Source of the DNA: Ligilactobacillus ceti DSM 22408
GTDB taxonomy: Bacteria; Bacillota; Bacilli; Lactobacillales; Lactobacillaceae
DNA: 64,000 bases
Assembly (NCBI RefSeq): GCF_000423245.1
Contig: NZ_KE383993.1
Span: forward strand, 352,160 to 416,159
Direction of reading: 5' to 3'
The notes beneath the pieces are model-generated. The model was not told the DNA's origin. It did no database searches and was given only the letters and a program-made list of their open reading frames with translations. Of the stretch, positions 8,797 to 18,042 are shown piece by piece. The position numbers and the translations under genes are program-made. Position 1 is the stretch's first letter. Each line of letters begins with the position of its first letter.

Positions 8797-9767
8797 TGGA
8801 AAAACCAAGTAGTGTAACAGAAAATAGACAAAGATACATCGGTGGTTCAGATATTCCAATAATTATGGATATATCTGCATTTAAAAGTAGAAGTCTACTA
8901 ATGAAAGAAAAAGCAGGTTTTAGTAAAAATACTTTTAAAGGTAATGAATACACAGAATATGGAAATATCCTAGAACCGATGATAAGAGATTATATCAATG
9001 AAGAATTTAGAAAATCTAGTCCATTTAAGGAAGGATACTTTATAGGTGATTTAAGTCCAAATGAAACAGACAAATTAAAGTTTAGATGTAATGTTGATGG
9101 AATAAATGATAGTGAAATACTAGAAATTAAAACTACATCAAATATTAAATCAGACATTAAGGATTATAAATACTATCTAGTGCAACTGCTCTTTTATATG
9201 ATAAATGCTAAAAAAGAAAAAGGAATGCTAGCTATCTATGAAAGAACTACCTTTAATATTCCAAAACAAATCGATAAAGATAAATTAAAAATCTATCATA
9301 TTGATTTAAAGGATTATCAGAAACTTGCAACAGAAATATTAGAAAGTGTAGATAAGTTTCAAGAAGACTTAATAGCCTTAAAGAACAATCCAGAAATGAC
9401 AGATGAAGATTTTATAAATCCAATCATTGTAGATAACTCAAAAAAAGTAATAGCCTTAGAAAATAAGTTAAAAGGTTTAAAAGAAGTAGAACAAGAATTA
9501 AAGAAAACCAAAGAAGACTTATTTGAAGCTATGAAAAAATACAATGTTAAGAAATGGAAAACATCAAATGGTGTAACTATTTCAAGAGTTGATGAAACTA
9601 CCAGTCAAAGAGAAGTGATTGACACTAAAAAATTAAAGGCAGATGAGCCTACTATCTATAACAAATATATGGAAGTAAAAACATCAAAAAGAAAAGGCTA
9701 TGTAAGAATAGCCATTGATGAAAACAATGTAAATCAAGAATTTAATAAAATAAAAGGAGAAAATTAA
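8796..9767 (+). CDS. YqaJ-like viral recombinase/exonuclease
   Basis: A 323-aa nuclease of the YqaJ/lambda-exonuclease fold. The N-terminal RYIGGSDIPIIM motif, GNEYTEYGNILEP, the acidic DGI segment and EIKTTS (ExK) followed by YLVQLLFYM are the family hallmarks. The enzyme resects DNA ends for phage recombination and replication, normally with a single-strand annealing or binding partner, here probably the next gene. The C-terminal third (about 215-323) is charged and helical. A second copy lies at 37115-38080. Confidence 0.92.
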   Translation: MEKPSSVTENRQRYIGGSDIPIIMDISAFKSRSLLMKEKAGFSKNTFKGNEYTEYGNILEPMIRDYINEEFRKSSPFKEGYFIGDLSPNETDKLKFRCNVDGINDSEILEIKTTSNIKSDIKDYKYYLVQLLFYMINAKKEKGMLAIYERTTFNIPKQIDKDKLKIYHIDLKDYQKLATEILESVDKFQEDLIALKNNPEMTDEDFINPIIVDNSKKVIALENKLKGLKEVEQELKKTKEDLFEAMKKYNVKKWKTSNGVTISRVDETTSQREVIDTKKLKADEPTIYNKYMEVKTSKRKGYVRIAIDENNVNQEFNKIKGEN

Positions 9768-9768
9768 A

Positions 9769-10314
9769 ATGAAGAATAATAAATGCAAAGTAATAACAGG
9801 TGTAAATACAAGATTATCATACTTTAATGGTTGGGAGCCTGTATCAATTAACGGTGGTAAAGAAAGATACTCTGTATCTGTTCTAATTCCAAAAGAAGAT
9901 AAAGAAACATTAGACCAAATAGAGAAGGCAGTAGATGCTGCAATTGAAGAAGGAATGAGTAAGTTTGGAAATAAGAAACCAAACAAACAAGCAATTAAAC
10001 TACCACTTCGTGATGGAGATATTGAAAGAGATGATGAAGCATATAAAGGACATTACTTCATCAATGCTAATTCAATTACACCACCACAAATTGTAGATAA
10101 AAATGTCAAACCAATATTAGATAGATCAGAAGTCTACTCAGGGTGCTACGGACGAGTATCACTTAACTTCTACGCTTTTAACTCTAACGGTAATAAAGGT
10201 GTAGCTTGTGGACTTGGAAATATCCAAAAAATAAAAGACGGAGAGCCATTAGGTGGCAGAACAAATGCTACTGATGAATTTACAACTCTAGAGTCTGACG
10301 ACTTTTTAGCATAA
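9769..10314 (+). CDS. DUF2815 single-strand DNA binding-like protein
   Basis: A 181-aa DUF2815 protein: TGVNTRLSYFNGWEP near the start, LPLRDGDIERDDEAYKGHYF in the middle and an aromatic GCYGRVSLNFYAFNSNGNKG segment. DUF2815 proteins sit between YqaJ nucleases and family A polymerases in Firmicutes phages and are thought to bind single-stranded DNA. It starts one base after the YqaJ stop. The homologue at 38083-38637 is nearly colinear. Confidence 0.88.
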   Translation: MKNNKCKVITGVNTRLSYFNGWEPVSINGGKERYSVSVLIPKEDKETLDQIEKAVDAAIEEGMSKFGNKKPNKQAIKLPLRDGDIERDDEAYKGHYFINANSITPPQIVDKNVKPILDRSEVYSGCYGRVSLNFYAFNSNGNKGVACGLGNIQKIKDGEPLGGRTNATDEFTTLESDDFLA

Positions 10315-10324
10315 GGAGATGGAT

Positions 10325-10504
10325 ATGAAAGAATTAACAGAAGTAATGAACTTAATAGCAAATATTGGAATGGCTACTTTTCTTATATCAATTAACATAT
10401 GTCTTTGTTGGGCTATGATTATTGGATATAAAGAACAAAAAGCAAAAGAAAAAGCAAGAAAGCTAAAACAGTTAAAAGAAAGACGACTAAGAAGGTCAGA
10501 ATAA
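10325..10504 (+). CDS. Small single-pass membrane protein
   Basis: A 59-aa protein (from MKELTEVM) with one hydrophobic segment (about 8-33, IANIGMATFLISINICLCWA) and a very basic C-terminal tail. The ATG at 10325 is preferred because AAGGAG lies 6 bp upstream; an earlier in-frame ATG at 10319 touches that site. The second cassette has an unrelated-looking 47-aa membrane protein in the same slot (38648-38791). Function unknown. Confidence 0.6.
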   Translation: MKELTEVMNLIANIGMATFLISINICLCWAMIIGYKEQKAKEKARKLKQLKERRLRRSE

Positions 10505-10518
10505 ATAAGCATATAAAG

Positions 10519-10540
10519 TGGCAAGGATTAGTCTTTGCCA
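10519..10540 (+). promoter_or_regulatory. TGGCAA/TTGCCA hairpin before polymerase gene
   Basis: A 6-bp stem (10519-10524/10535-10540) lies upstream of the polymerase ribosome binding site. The same hairpin, with GTGGCA/TGCCAC arms, occurs at 38804-38828 before the second polymerase, so it is conserved despite divergence around it. Possible mRNA-level control. Confidence 0.4.
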
Positions 10541-10563
10541 TCTTTATTTTAAAAGGAGTAACA

Positions 10564-12513
10564 ATGGAAAAAATAAAAACACTGAGTTGTGATATTGAGA
10601 CATTTTCTAGCATAAATTTAGGTAAAAGTGGAGTTTATAAATATTGCGAGAGTAAAGATTTTGAAATCTTACTATTTGCATATTCAGTAAATAACACTGA
10701 TGTAAAAGTAATAGATTTAGCAAGTGGAGAAAAACTGCCACAAGAAATAATAGAGGCACTAAAAAGTGATAAAGTTATTAAATGGGCTTTTAATGCTAAC
10801 TTTGAGAGAATTTGTCTATCAAGATATTTAGGTATGAAAACAGGAGAATATTTAAATCCTAAATCGTGGAGATGTTCTATGGTTTGGTCTGCATATATGG
10901 GACTGCCTTTATCTCTTCAAGGTGTAGGTGCAGTTTTAGGATTAGATAAACAAAAATTAGCAGAAGGTAAAGATTTAATAAGGTATTTTTGTATACCTTG
11001 TAAGCCGACTAAAACTAATAATCAAAGAATAAGAAATTACTATTATCACGATAAAAACAAATGGGAGCTTTTTAAGGAATATAACAAGCGAGATGTTGAA
11101 GTAGAAATGAAGATACAAGAAAAACTAAAAAACTTTAAAGTACCTGACTTTATTTGGAAAGAATATGAATTAGACCAAATTATAAATGATAGAGGCATAA
11201 AAATAGATAAGCAGTTTGTCTTATCTGCAATTGAGATTAACAGGATATCTAGGTTTAGAAATATGAATGAGTTAAAAGAAATAACTAATCTTGAAAATCC
11301 TAATTCAGTACTGCAAATAAAACAGTGGCTTAAAGAAAATAATGTAGAAACAGATAGCCTTGATAAAAAGACAGTAATAGAACTTTTAAAAACATCAAAT
11401 AATAAAGTAAGTAGAGTTTTAGAACTTAGACAAAAACTATCTAAATCATCAATCAAAAAATATGAGGCTATGATAAATGCAGTTTGTTTAGATGATAGAT
11501 GTAGAGGTATGTTTCAATTTTTAGGAGCAAACAGAACTGGGCGTTGGAGTGGAAGACTGGTTCAACTTCAAAACTTAAAAAGAAACTCAATGTCAGATTT
11601 AAAACAGGCACGAGATTTAGTTAAAGATAAAAATATAGAGGCATTAGATTTACTTTATGAAGATATACCAAATGTACTATCTGAACTTATACGAACGGCA
11701 TTTATACCAAAAGAAAACACTACATTTTTTGTAGCAGATTTTAGTGCTATTGAAGCAAGAGTTATTGCTAATCTTGCAGGAGAAAAATGGAGAGAAGAAG
11801 TCTTTAAAAACGGTGGAGATATTTACTGTGCATCAGCTAGTCAGATGTTTAATGTTCCAGTAGAAAAACATGGAGTAAATGGGTATTTAAGACAAAAAGG
11901 TAAGATTGCAGAACTTGCACTTGGATATGGCGGGTCTGTTGGAGCTTTGACTGCTATGGGTGCTCTTGATATGGGGCTTAAAGAGGAAGAATTAAAACCA
12001 TTAGTTGATGCTTGGAGAGATGCTAATCCACATATAGTTGAGTTTTGGTGGGCAGTAGATAAAGCAGTTAAGGATTGTATAAAGCAAAGAATAACAACCA
12101 AAACTCATGGCATTAAATTTATTTATAAAAGTGGGATACTTTTTATAGAACTACCAAGCAAAAGACGACTTGCATATATAAAACCAAAAATAGAAATAAA
12201 CCAATATGGTAGTGAATCTGTTAGTTATGAGGGAATAGGAGTAGGAAAGAAATGGGATAGACTTGAAAGTTATGGTCCAAAGTTTGTAGAAAATATAGTG
12301 CAAGCAATCGCAAGAGATTTATTAATGTTTGCTATAACAAATTTAAGTGATTTAGAAATAGTAGCCCATATTCATGATGAATTAATTATTGAAGGAGATA
12401 AAAGTTTATCACTAGATAAAATTTGTAAGGATATGAGCATGTTACCTGATTGGAATAAGACTTTATTACTTAATGCCGATGGTTATACTTGTGAGTTTTA
12501 TAAGAAGGATTAA
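10564..12513 (+). CDS. Phage DNA polymerase, family A
   Basis: A 649-aa replicative polymerase. DIETFSS at about residue 9-15 opens a 3'-5' exonuclease-like domain. Family A polymerase motifs follow: RTGRWSGRLVQLQNL (palm/fingers), DFSAIEARV (motif A, about 390-400), RQKGKIAELALGYGG (motif B) and HDE at 604-606 (motif C). It lacks the 5' nuclease domain of host Pol I, as is normal for phage enzymes. It ends the first replication cassette and is followed by a strong terminator. The copy at 38849-40798 has identical length and looks roughly three-quarters identical by eye. Confidence 0.95.
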   Translation: MEKIKTLSCDIETFSSINLGKSGVYKYCESKDFEILLFAYSVNNTDVKVIDLASGEKLPQEIIEALKSDKVIKWAFNANFERICLSRYLGMKTGEYLNPKSWRCSMVWSAYMGLPLSLQGVGAVLGLDKQKLAEGKDLIRYFCIPCKPTKTNNQRIRNYYYHDKNKWELFKEYNKRDVEVEMKIQEKLKNFKVPDFIWKEYELDQIINDRGIKIDKQFVLSAIEINRISRFRNMNELKEITNLENPNSVLQIKQWLKENNVETDSLDKKTVIELLKTSNNKVSRVLELRQKLSKSSIKKYEAMINAVCLDDRCRGMFQFLGANRTGRWSGRLVQLQNLKRNSMSDLKQARDLVKDKNIEALDLLYEDIPNVLSELIRTAFIPKENTTFFVADFSAIEARVIANLAGEKWREEVFKNGGDIYCASASQMFNVPVEKHGVNGYLRQKGKIAELALGYGGSVGALTAMGALDMGLKEEELKPLVDAWRDANPHIVEFWWAVDKAVKDCIKQRITTKTHGIKFIYKSGILFIELPSKRRLAYIKPKIEINQYGSESVSYEGIGVGKKWDRLESYGPKFVENIVQAIARDLLMFAITNLSDLEIVAHIHDELIIEGDKSLSLDKICKDMSMLPDWNKTLLLNADGYTCEFYKKD

Positions 12514-12536
12514 GTGAAAATAAATATTTTTTAAGA

Positions 12537-12566
12537 AAGTAGGATTAATTTCCTACTTTTTTTAAT
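12537..12566 (+). terminator. Terminator after first polymerase gene
   Basis: An 8-bp stem AAGTAGGA/TCCTACTT (12537-12544/12551-12558) with a 6-base loop is followed by a T-run. It ends the replication cassette, and the second leader copy starts right after it. Confidence 0.85.
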
Positions 12567-12580
12567 TTTTTTTGAGAAAT

Positions 12581-12650
12581 TTTTGTCACCTAGACGTTTT
12601 TTGTCCGTTAACAAGTGAAGGGGAAAAGAGCCCACTTCAAAAATTTAAAA
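12581..12650 (+). promoter_or_regulatory. Conserved cassette leader, copy 2 of first type
   Basis: This repeats the GTCACCTAG and GTCCGTTAACAAGTGAAGGG blocks of 8309-8378 with the same 17-bp offset, then keeps the AAGTG/CACTT helix (12613-12617/12633-12637). The outer TCCGTTA arm has lost its partner here. It precedes the antirepressor and downstream operon, so both early operons share one leader type. Confidence 0.6.
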
Positions 12651-12672
12651 AAACAGAAAGGAGACATTAAAG

Positions 12673-13578
12673 ATGTCAAAAACACAGTCATTCCAAGAAA
12701 AGGAATTCAAAAAATCAACAGAATATAACAATGAAAAGAAAGGAGGATGTTTAGAAATTACAAAGCAAATAGAAAAAATAGCAATATTAAATAGTTCTGA
12801 ATTTGGAAAAATTAGAACATTAAATATCAATAATCAGATTTGGTTTGTAGGAAAAGATATATGTACAGCTTTTGGAGATAAAAATCATAATAGATCACTA
12901 TCAAGAATAGATGAAGAAGATAAACTTGAAAGCCTCATTATAGATAATCTTGGAAGAAAGCAGAAAATTAAATTTATCAATGAAAGTGGATTGTATGCAT
13001 TACTTTTTACTCTTAAACCTGAAAGAGCAAATTCAGGTGGGGTACAGAATGCGTACCCCATAGAAGTGCAAGAAAGAATAAATAAAATCAAAAGATTTAA
13101 AAGATGGGTTACAAGTGAAGTATTACCATCAATTAGAAAAAATGGTGGATATATTCAAGGTCAAGAAAATCTAGATGGTGAAACTATAAAAGAAGCACTA
13201 ACTGCTGCAAAAGAAGTAATCAAGCAAAAAGACTTATTGATTGAAACAATGAAACCAAAAGCTTTATTTGCAGATAGTGTTGCTACAAGTAATACAACTA
13301 TTCTAATTGGAGAGCTTGCAAAAATTCTAAAAGGAAATGGTATCAATACTGGTCAAAACAGATTGTTTGAATGGCTTAGAGTTAATGGCTATCTAATTAA
13401 AAGAAAAAGTGGTGACTATAATATGCCAACACAAAAGAGTATGGAACTTGGTCTATTTAAAATCAAAGAAACAGTATTCACATATCCAGATGGTCATACA
13501 ACTATTAGCAAAACTACAAAAGTTACAGGTAAGGGACAACAGTATTTTATAAATCTATTTTTAAAGGAGAATAACTAA
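12673..13578 (+). CDS. Phage antirepressor (BRO-N plus KilA-C)
   Basis: A 301-aa DNA-binding regulator. The N-terminal BRO domain (about 40-160) shows IWFVGKDICTAFG, FINESGLYALLF and FKRWVTSEVLPSIRKNGGYI. The C-terminal KilA-C/ANT domain (about 200-301) shows ILIGELAKILKGNGINTGQN and FEWLRVNGYLI. Such proteins counter phage repressors. The first 35 residues are an unusual polar extension, and the segment before FKRWV is longer than usual. A start at 12673 fits AAAGGAG 10 bp upstream. Confidence 0.88.
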   Translation: MSKTQSFQEKEFKKSTEYNNEKKGGCLEITKQIEKIAILNSSEFGKIRTLNINNQIWFVGKDICTAFGDKNHNRSLSRIDEEDKLESLIIDNLGRKQKIKFINESGLYALLFTLKPERANSGGVQNAYPIEVQERINKIKRFKRWVTSEVLPSIRKNGGYIQGQENLDGETIKEALTAAKEVIKQKDLLIETMKPKALFADSVATSNTTILIGELAKILKGNGINTGQNRLFEWLRVNGYLIKRKSGDYNMPTQKSMELGLFKIKETVFTYPDGHTTISKTTKVTGKGQQYFINLFLKENN

Positions 13579-13940
13579 TGAAAGAGAAAAAAGAATTCAA
13601 ACCACTAGTATATGTATGTGCTCCATACAGTGGAAATATCAAAGAAAATATAAAAAGAGCAACTAAATTTGCAGAGTTTATTTATAACCAAAACTGCATA
13701 CCAATTACGCCTCATCTAATGTTCCCATTTTTAGATGACACTAAAAAAGCAGATAGATATAATGCAATATTTATGGATATTATCTTACTTGGAAAAGCAA
13801 ATGAAGTGTGGGTTTTAGCAGAAAACATTACAAAAGGAATGAGTAAAGAGCTTGAAATATCTAAAAAGAGATTTCAAAAAGTAAGATACTTCAATAACGA
13901 TTTTAAGGAGGTGGCAATCAATGAAGTTAACAATATATAA
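13578..13940 (+). CDS. DUF4406, deoxyribosyltransferase-like
   Basis: A 120-aa protein of the DUF4406 type: VYVCAPYSGN at the N-terminus, PITPHLMFPFLDD in the middle and LGKANEVWVLAENITKGMSKE. These match the nucleoside 2-deoxyribosyltransferase-like fold found in many Firmicutes phages, usually beside primase-helicase genes. It overlaps the antirepressor by one base and the primase by 20 bp. The substrate is unknown. Confidence 0.8.
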   Translation: MKEKKEFKPLVYVCAPYSGNIKENIKRATKFAEFIYNQNCIPITPHLMFPFLDDTKKADRYNAIFMDIILLGKANEVWVLAENITKGMSKELEISKKRFQKVRYFNNDFKEVAINEVNNI

Positions 13941-16170
13941 ATCAGATGTAGTACAAAATTCTAAAAATTGTATCTATCCATATAAGGAAATAGTAACAAA
14001 CAAAGAAGAGTTAAAAAATGTGGTCGCATTTGACCATGTTTGTGGTCAGTTTAAAAACAATTATAGAGCAAAGGATAATTACATAGGTTCTGACTGCGAT
14101 GTATTTGATGTAGATAATGACCATACAGAAGATGAAAGTAAATGGATATATCCAGAAGACTATGAATTCATATTTGGAAATGTAGCATATGCTATTGTTC
14201 CAAGTAGAAATAATATGAAAGAAAAGAACGGTAAAAAAGCTAGACCTAGACATCATATCTACTTCCCACATAAACCGTTTAATAGTGTTAAGGGGTGTCA
14301 AGAATTTAAAAATAAGGTATATGAGAACTTTAAATTTTTAGATAAAAATGCATTAGACCCTGCAAGATTTATCTATGGAAATAATGCAGATGAGATTATT
14401 TGGAATGATAGTGATAAAAGTATAGAAGATGTACTTGTAGAAGAACAAGACCTTTTTGCAGAATTTGATGAAATGACTGGTTCTATTCAAGCTGGAAGTC
14501 GAAATTCTACTATGAGTCATATAGCTGGAAAACTTATCAAGCGTTATGGAATTACAGATACTGCTAAAAAAGAATTTTTAAAACAAGCAGAAAAATGCAC
14601 ACCACTATTATCTGATAGTGAGCTTAATAAAATATGGCATAGTGCTATTAAGTTTGGAAATAAGGTTATAAATCAAGAGGGATATATTCCACCAGAACAG
14701 TACAATCAAGAATTTAATTTAATGCCTCACGATTTAACTGATGTTGGACAAGCAGTTATGCTTTCAAAAGAATATAAGGATATATTAAGGCATTCTTCAT
14801 CAACAGATTATCTAGTATATAACGGCTCATTTTGGGAAGAATCATCATCAAAAGCACAAGGTTTAATTCAACTATTAACTGAAAGACAACTAGAAGAGGC
14901 AGAAGTTGAAATTAAAAAGTGTATGGATGAAATGACTAAAAATGGAGCATTTGAACTGCTTGCTGCACTTGGAAATAAAAAGGCATTAGATCAGTTTAGT
15001 TCAGTCCAAAGAAGAAGTTATGATAAGTATGAAAAAGCACTAGTTTATCAGAAGTTTGCACTTAAAAGAAGAGATAGTAGATATATTTGGGCAGCACTAA
15101 AAGAAGTAAAACCTATGATAGTTATAGAACCAAATGAATTAGACTGTAATGATATTTTATTAAATACACCAACTAACACTATTAATCTTAAAACTGGTAT
15201 ATCTGATGAGCATAAAGCAAGTGACTTTATCACTAAACAAACTAGTGTAGACCCATCAAATGATGGTATGAACTTATGGCTTGATTCATTAAATGTGTTT
15301 TTTGAAAGCAATCAAGAATTAATAGATTATGTACAAAAAATTGTAGGACTTGCAGTTATAGGAAAGGTTTATGTAGAGGCTCTTATTATTGCTTATGGAG
15401 AGGGAAGAAATGGTAAGTCTACATTTTGGAATACAATCGCAAAGGTTCTAGGTACATATAGTGGAACGATGTCGGCAGATATTCTAACTGCTGGTTGCAG
15501 AAGAAATGCTAAACCAGAACTTGCAGAGGCAAAAGGTAAAAGACTGCTTATTGCAGCTGAGCTTGAAGAGGGAATGCGAATGAATACATCAAACGTTAAA
15601 CAGCTATGTTCTACTGATGAAATAACAGCAGAAAAGAAATTCAAATCTCCATTTGCTTATACTCCATCACACACATTAGTACTTTATACTAACCACCTGC
15701 CAAGAGTTGGAGCATTAGATAAGGGGACTTGGAGAAGACTTATTGTAATACCATTTAATGCAAAGATTGAAGGTAAAAGTGATATCAAAAACTATACTGA
15801 TTACATATTTAAAAATTCAGGTGGTGCAGTTTTACAGTGGATAATCGATGGTGCTAAAAAAGTAATCAAAGATGATTTTAAATTAAAAAAACCAAAGATA
15901 GTAGAAGAGGCTATAAGCAAATATCAAGATGAAAATGACTGGTTTAATCAGTTTTTAGAAGAATGCTGTGAGATAGGAGTGGATTTTGAAGAAAAAAGTG
16001 GTGAGCTTTATTCAGAGTATCGTTCATTTTGCATCCGAAGAGGTGAGTATATTCGTAGTACAACAGATTTTTATGCAGCCGTTGAAAGCGAGGGGTATAT
16101 ACGAAGAAAAACTATGAAAGGTAATATTATTGTAGGCGTTAGACTAAAATCTGAATTTGAAAATATATAA
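13921..16170 (+). CDS. Phage primase-helicase (D5/VapE-like)
   Basis: A 749-aa replication initiator. The N-terminal third carries a primase-polymerase-like region with acidic DCDVFDVDNDH and ARPRHHIYFP. The C-terminal half is a D5/P4-type superfamily 3 helicase: Walker A GEGRNGKS at 493-500, a RLLIAAELEEG acidic strand, YTNHLPRV as sensor and GTWRRLIVIPF. It should unwind and prime phage DNA at the origin. AAGGAGG sits 9 bp before the ATG, inside the end of the preceding gene. Confidence 0.9.
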   Translation: MKLTIYKSDVVQNSKNCIYPYKEIVTNKEELKNVVAFDHVCGQFKNNYRAKDNYIGSDCDVFDVDNDHTEDESKWIYPEDYEFIFGNVAYAIVPSRNNMKEKNGKKARPRHHIYFPHKPFNSVKGCQEFKNKVYENFKFLDKNALDPARFIYGNNADEIIWNDSDKSIEDVLVEEQDLFAEFDEMTGSIQAGSRNSTMSHIAGKLIKRYGITDTAKKEFLKQAEKCTPLLSDSELNKIWHSAIKFGNKVINQEGYIPPEQYNQEFNLMPHDLTDVGQAVMLSKEYKDILRHSSSTDYLVYNGSFWEESSSKAQGLIQLLTERQLEEAEVEIKKCMDEMTKNGAFELLAALGNKKALDQFSSVQRRSYDKYEKALVYQKFALKRRDSRYIWAALKEVKPMIVIEPNELDCNDILLNTPTNTINLKTGISDEHKASDFITKQTSVDPSNDGMNLWLDSLNVFFESNQELIDYVQKIVGLAVIGKVYVEALIIAYGEGRNGKSTFWNTIAKVLGTYSGTMSADILTAGCRRNAKPELAEAKGKRLLIAAELEEGMRMNTSNVKQLCSTDEITAEKKFKSPFAYTPSHTLVLYTNHLPRVGALDKGTWRRLIVIPFNAKIEGKSDIKNYTDYIFKNSGGAVLQWIIDGAKKVIKDDFKLKKPKIVEEAISKYQDENDWFNQFLEECCEIGVDFEEKSGELYSEYRSFCIRRGEYIRSTTDFYAAVESEGYIRRKTMKGNIIVGVRLKSEFENI

Positions 16171-16180
16171 AAATATGGAT

Positions 16181-16332
16181 GTCATTGAAGTCATATATAT
16201 AAGTTTTCTTATAGGTATAAAAAATAGGTATATAAGGTAATATAGGAAAATGACTTCCTTGACCTCCATAATATATAAAAAGTGACGATATATACTCTAT
16301 TTATATATAAAAGTTAGGAAATTGAGTATATA
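16181..16332. repeat. AT-rich intergenic region with two inverted repeats
   Basis: The gap between the primase-helicase and nuclease genes holds a 14-base inverted repeat (16181-16194 against 16250-16263, two mismatches) and a perfect 9-base one (TATATACTC 16289-16297, GAGTATATA 16324-16332). The intervening DNA is almost all A/T. Position beside the initiator gene suits a replication origin; a folded mRNA region is the alternative. Confidence 0.45.
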
Positions 16333-16364
16333 GCACTGCACGAATAAAAAATAAGGAGTAATAA

Positions 16365-16646
16365 ATGTTAGAAAAAAATATAGAAAAAAAGCTAGTAAAG
16401 GCAGTTAAGGATAAAGGGGGACTTTGTTTAAAACTTAATTCTTTAAGCATGATAGGAATTCCAGATAGGTTAATTTTGATGAATAAAGGAAAAATAGGAT
16501 TTGTAGAATTAAAGCAGAAAGGTTTAAAACCCCGTCCTATTCAGATAAGAAGAATAAAAGATTTAAGAAAGCTAGGTTTTAAATGCTTTGTCATTGATGA
16601 TGTAGAAAGAATAGGAGGTGTGATAGATGAAATATGCTCCACATAA
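16365..16646 (+). CDS. VRR-NUC domain nuclease
   Basis: A 93-aa single-domain VRR-NUC protein. The core IPDRLILMNKGKIGFVELKQ gives the PD...ExK catalytic residues, and the C-terminal FKCFVIDDVE strand-helix is typical. These small nucleases accompany SNF2 helicases in phages and probably act on branched or replicating DNA. Its end overlaps the helicase start by 20 bp, implying coupled expression. Confidence 0.88.
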   Translation: MLEKNIEKKLVKAVKDKGGLCLKLNSLSMIGIPDRLILMNKGKIGFVELKQKGLKPRPIQIRRIKDLRKLGFKCFVIDDVERIGGVIDEICST

Positions 16647-17997
16647 ATATCAGGAAGTAGCAACAGATTTTATAATCAATAAACCCATATCTGCCATCCT
16701 ACTTGAATGTGGTTTGGGCAAAAGTATTATAACTTTAACAGCTATAAATGATTTAATGCTAGATAGCTTTGATGTTTCAAAAGTATTAATTATAGCACCT
16801 TTAAGAGTCGCTAAAACTACATGGAAAGATGAAATTAAGAAATGGGAACATTTAAACTTGCTTGAATATTCCATCATAGTTGGTAGTAAAAAAGAGCGAG
16901 AACAGGCATTAAATAAAAAAGCACATATCTATATAATCAATCGTGAAAATATAGATTGGCTTATTACTAAAAGTGGATATAAGTTCGATTTTGATATGTT
17001 AGTAATTGATGAATTATCAAGTTTTAAAAATGGACAGTCTAAAAGATTTAAATCACTACTTAAAGTAAGACCAAAGATTAAAAGAGTAGTTGGACTAACA
17101 GGCACGCCAAGTTCTAATGGACTGATGGACTTGTGGGCAGAATTTAAAATACTAGATATGGGAGAAAGACTTGAAAAGTATATAACTCATTATAGGAATA
17201 AGTACTTTTTACCAGATAAAAGAAATGGTATGCAGATATTTTCATATAAACCAATGATTGATTCAGAAGAAAGAATCTATGACAAAATATCAGATATAAC
17301 AATTTCAATGAAAGCAAAAGACCATCTTAAAATGCCAGAACTTGTAATCAATGAAGTTAAAGTATCGATGGATAATAATGAGAGGGCTATTTATGAAGAG
17401 CTTAAAAAGAAGTTTGTAGTAGAAGTTGCAGAAAGTGTTAAAAATAGAACTTACACAACTGAAATAGATGCAGTAAATGCTGCCGTGCTATCTGGAAAGC
17501 TACTGCAACTTGCAAGTGGAAATATTTATGATGAAGATAGAAAATCTTATCATATCCACGATAGAAAGCTAGATGCCCTTGAAGATTTAATTGAAGGTGC
17601 AAATGGTAAGCCAGTATTAGTTGCTTATTGGTATGGCTCGGATAAAGAAAGAATAATGAAAAGGTTTAGTGTTCGTGAAATTAAAACCGAGCAAGATATA
17701 AGAGATTGGAATGATGGGAAAATACCAGTTGCAATTATCCACCCAGCAAGTGCAGGGCATGGACTAAATCTTCAAATAGGAGGAGCAACACTTATATGGT
17801 TTAGCTTGATTTGGTCGCTTGAATTATACCAACAAACCAATGCCAGACTTTACAGACAAGGTCAAAAAGATACAGTAGTTATTCATCACATAATATGTAG
17901 TGGAACTATTGATGAAGATGTAATGAAAGCATTACAAAGAAAAGAAAAAATACAAGATGCATTAATGAATGCAGTAAAAGCACAAATAAAAGAGTAG
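16627..17997 (+). CDS. SNF2-family DNA helicase
   Basis: A 456-aa SF2 ATPase. N-terminal YQEVATDFI, Walker A ECGLGKS (about 28-34), Walker B VIDELSSFKN (about 125) and LTGTPSSNG are followed by the second RecA lobe with HPASAGHGLNLQ and QQTNARLYRQGQKDTV, the SNF2 motif V/VI pair. It is the standard partner of phage VRR-NUC nucleases and may remodel replication intermediates. It has no accessory domains. Confidence 0.92.
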   Translation: MKYAPHKYQEVATDFIINKPISAILLECGLGKSIITLTAINDLMLDSFDVSKVLIIAPLRVAKTTWKDEIKKWEHLNLLEYSIIVGSKKEREQALNKKAHIYIINRENIDWLITKSGYKFDFDMLVIDELSSFKNGQSKRFKSLLKVRPKIKRVVGLTGTPSSNGLMDLWAEFKILDMGERLEKYITHYRNKYFLPDKRNGMQIFSYKPMIDSEERIYDKISDITISMKAKDHLKMPELVINEVKVSMDNNERAIYEELKKKFVVEVAESVKNRTYTTEIDAVNAAVLSGKLLQLASGNIYDEDRKSYHIHDRKLDALEDLIEGANGKPVLVAYWYGSDKERIMKRFSVREIKTEQDIRDWNDGKIPVAIIHPASAGHGLNLQIGGATLIWFSLIWSLELYQQTNARLYRQGQKDTVVIHHIICSGTIDEDVMKALQRKEKIQDALMNAVKAQIKE

Positions 17998-18042
17998 AAG
18001 TTATTAAGATAACTTACCTCGGAAAGAATAGAGGTAAGAAAA

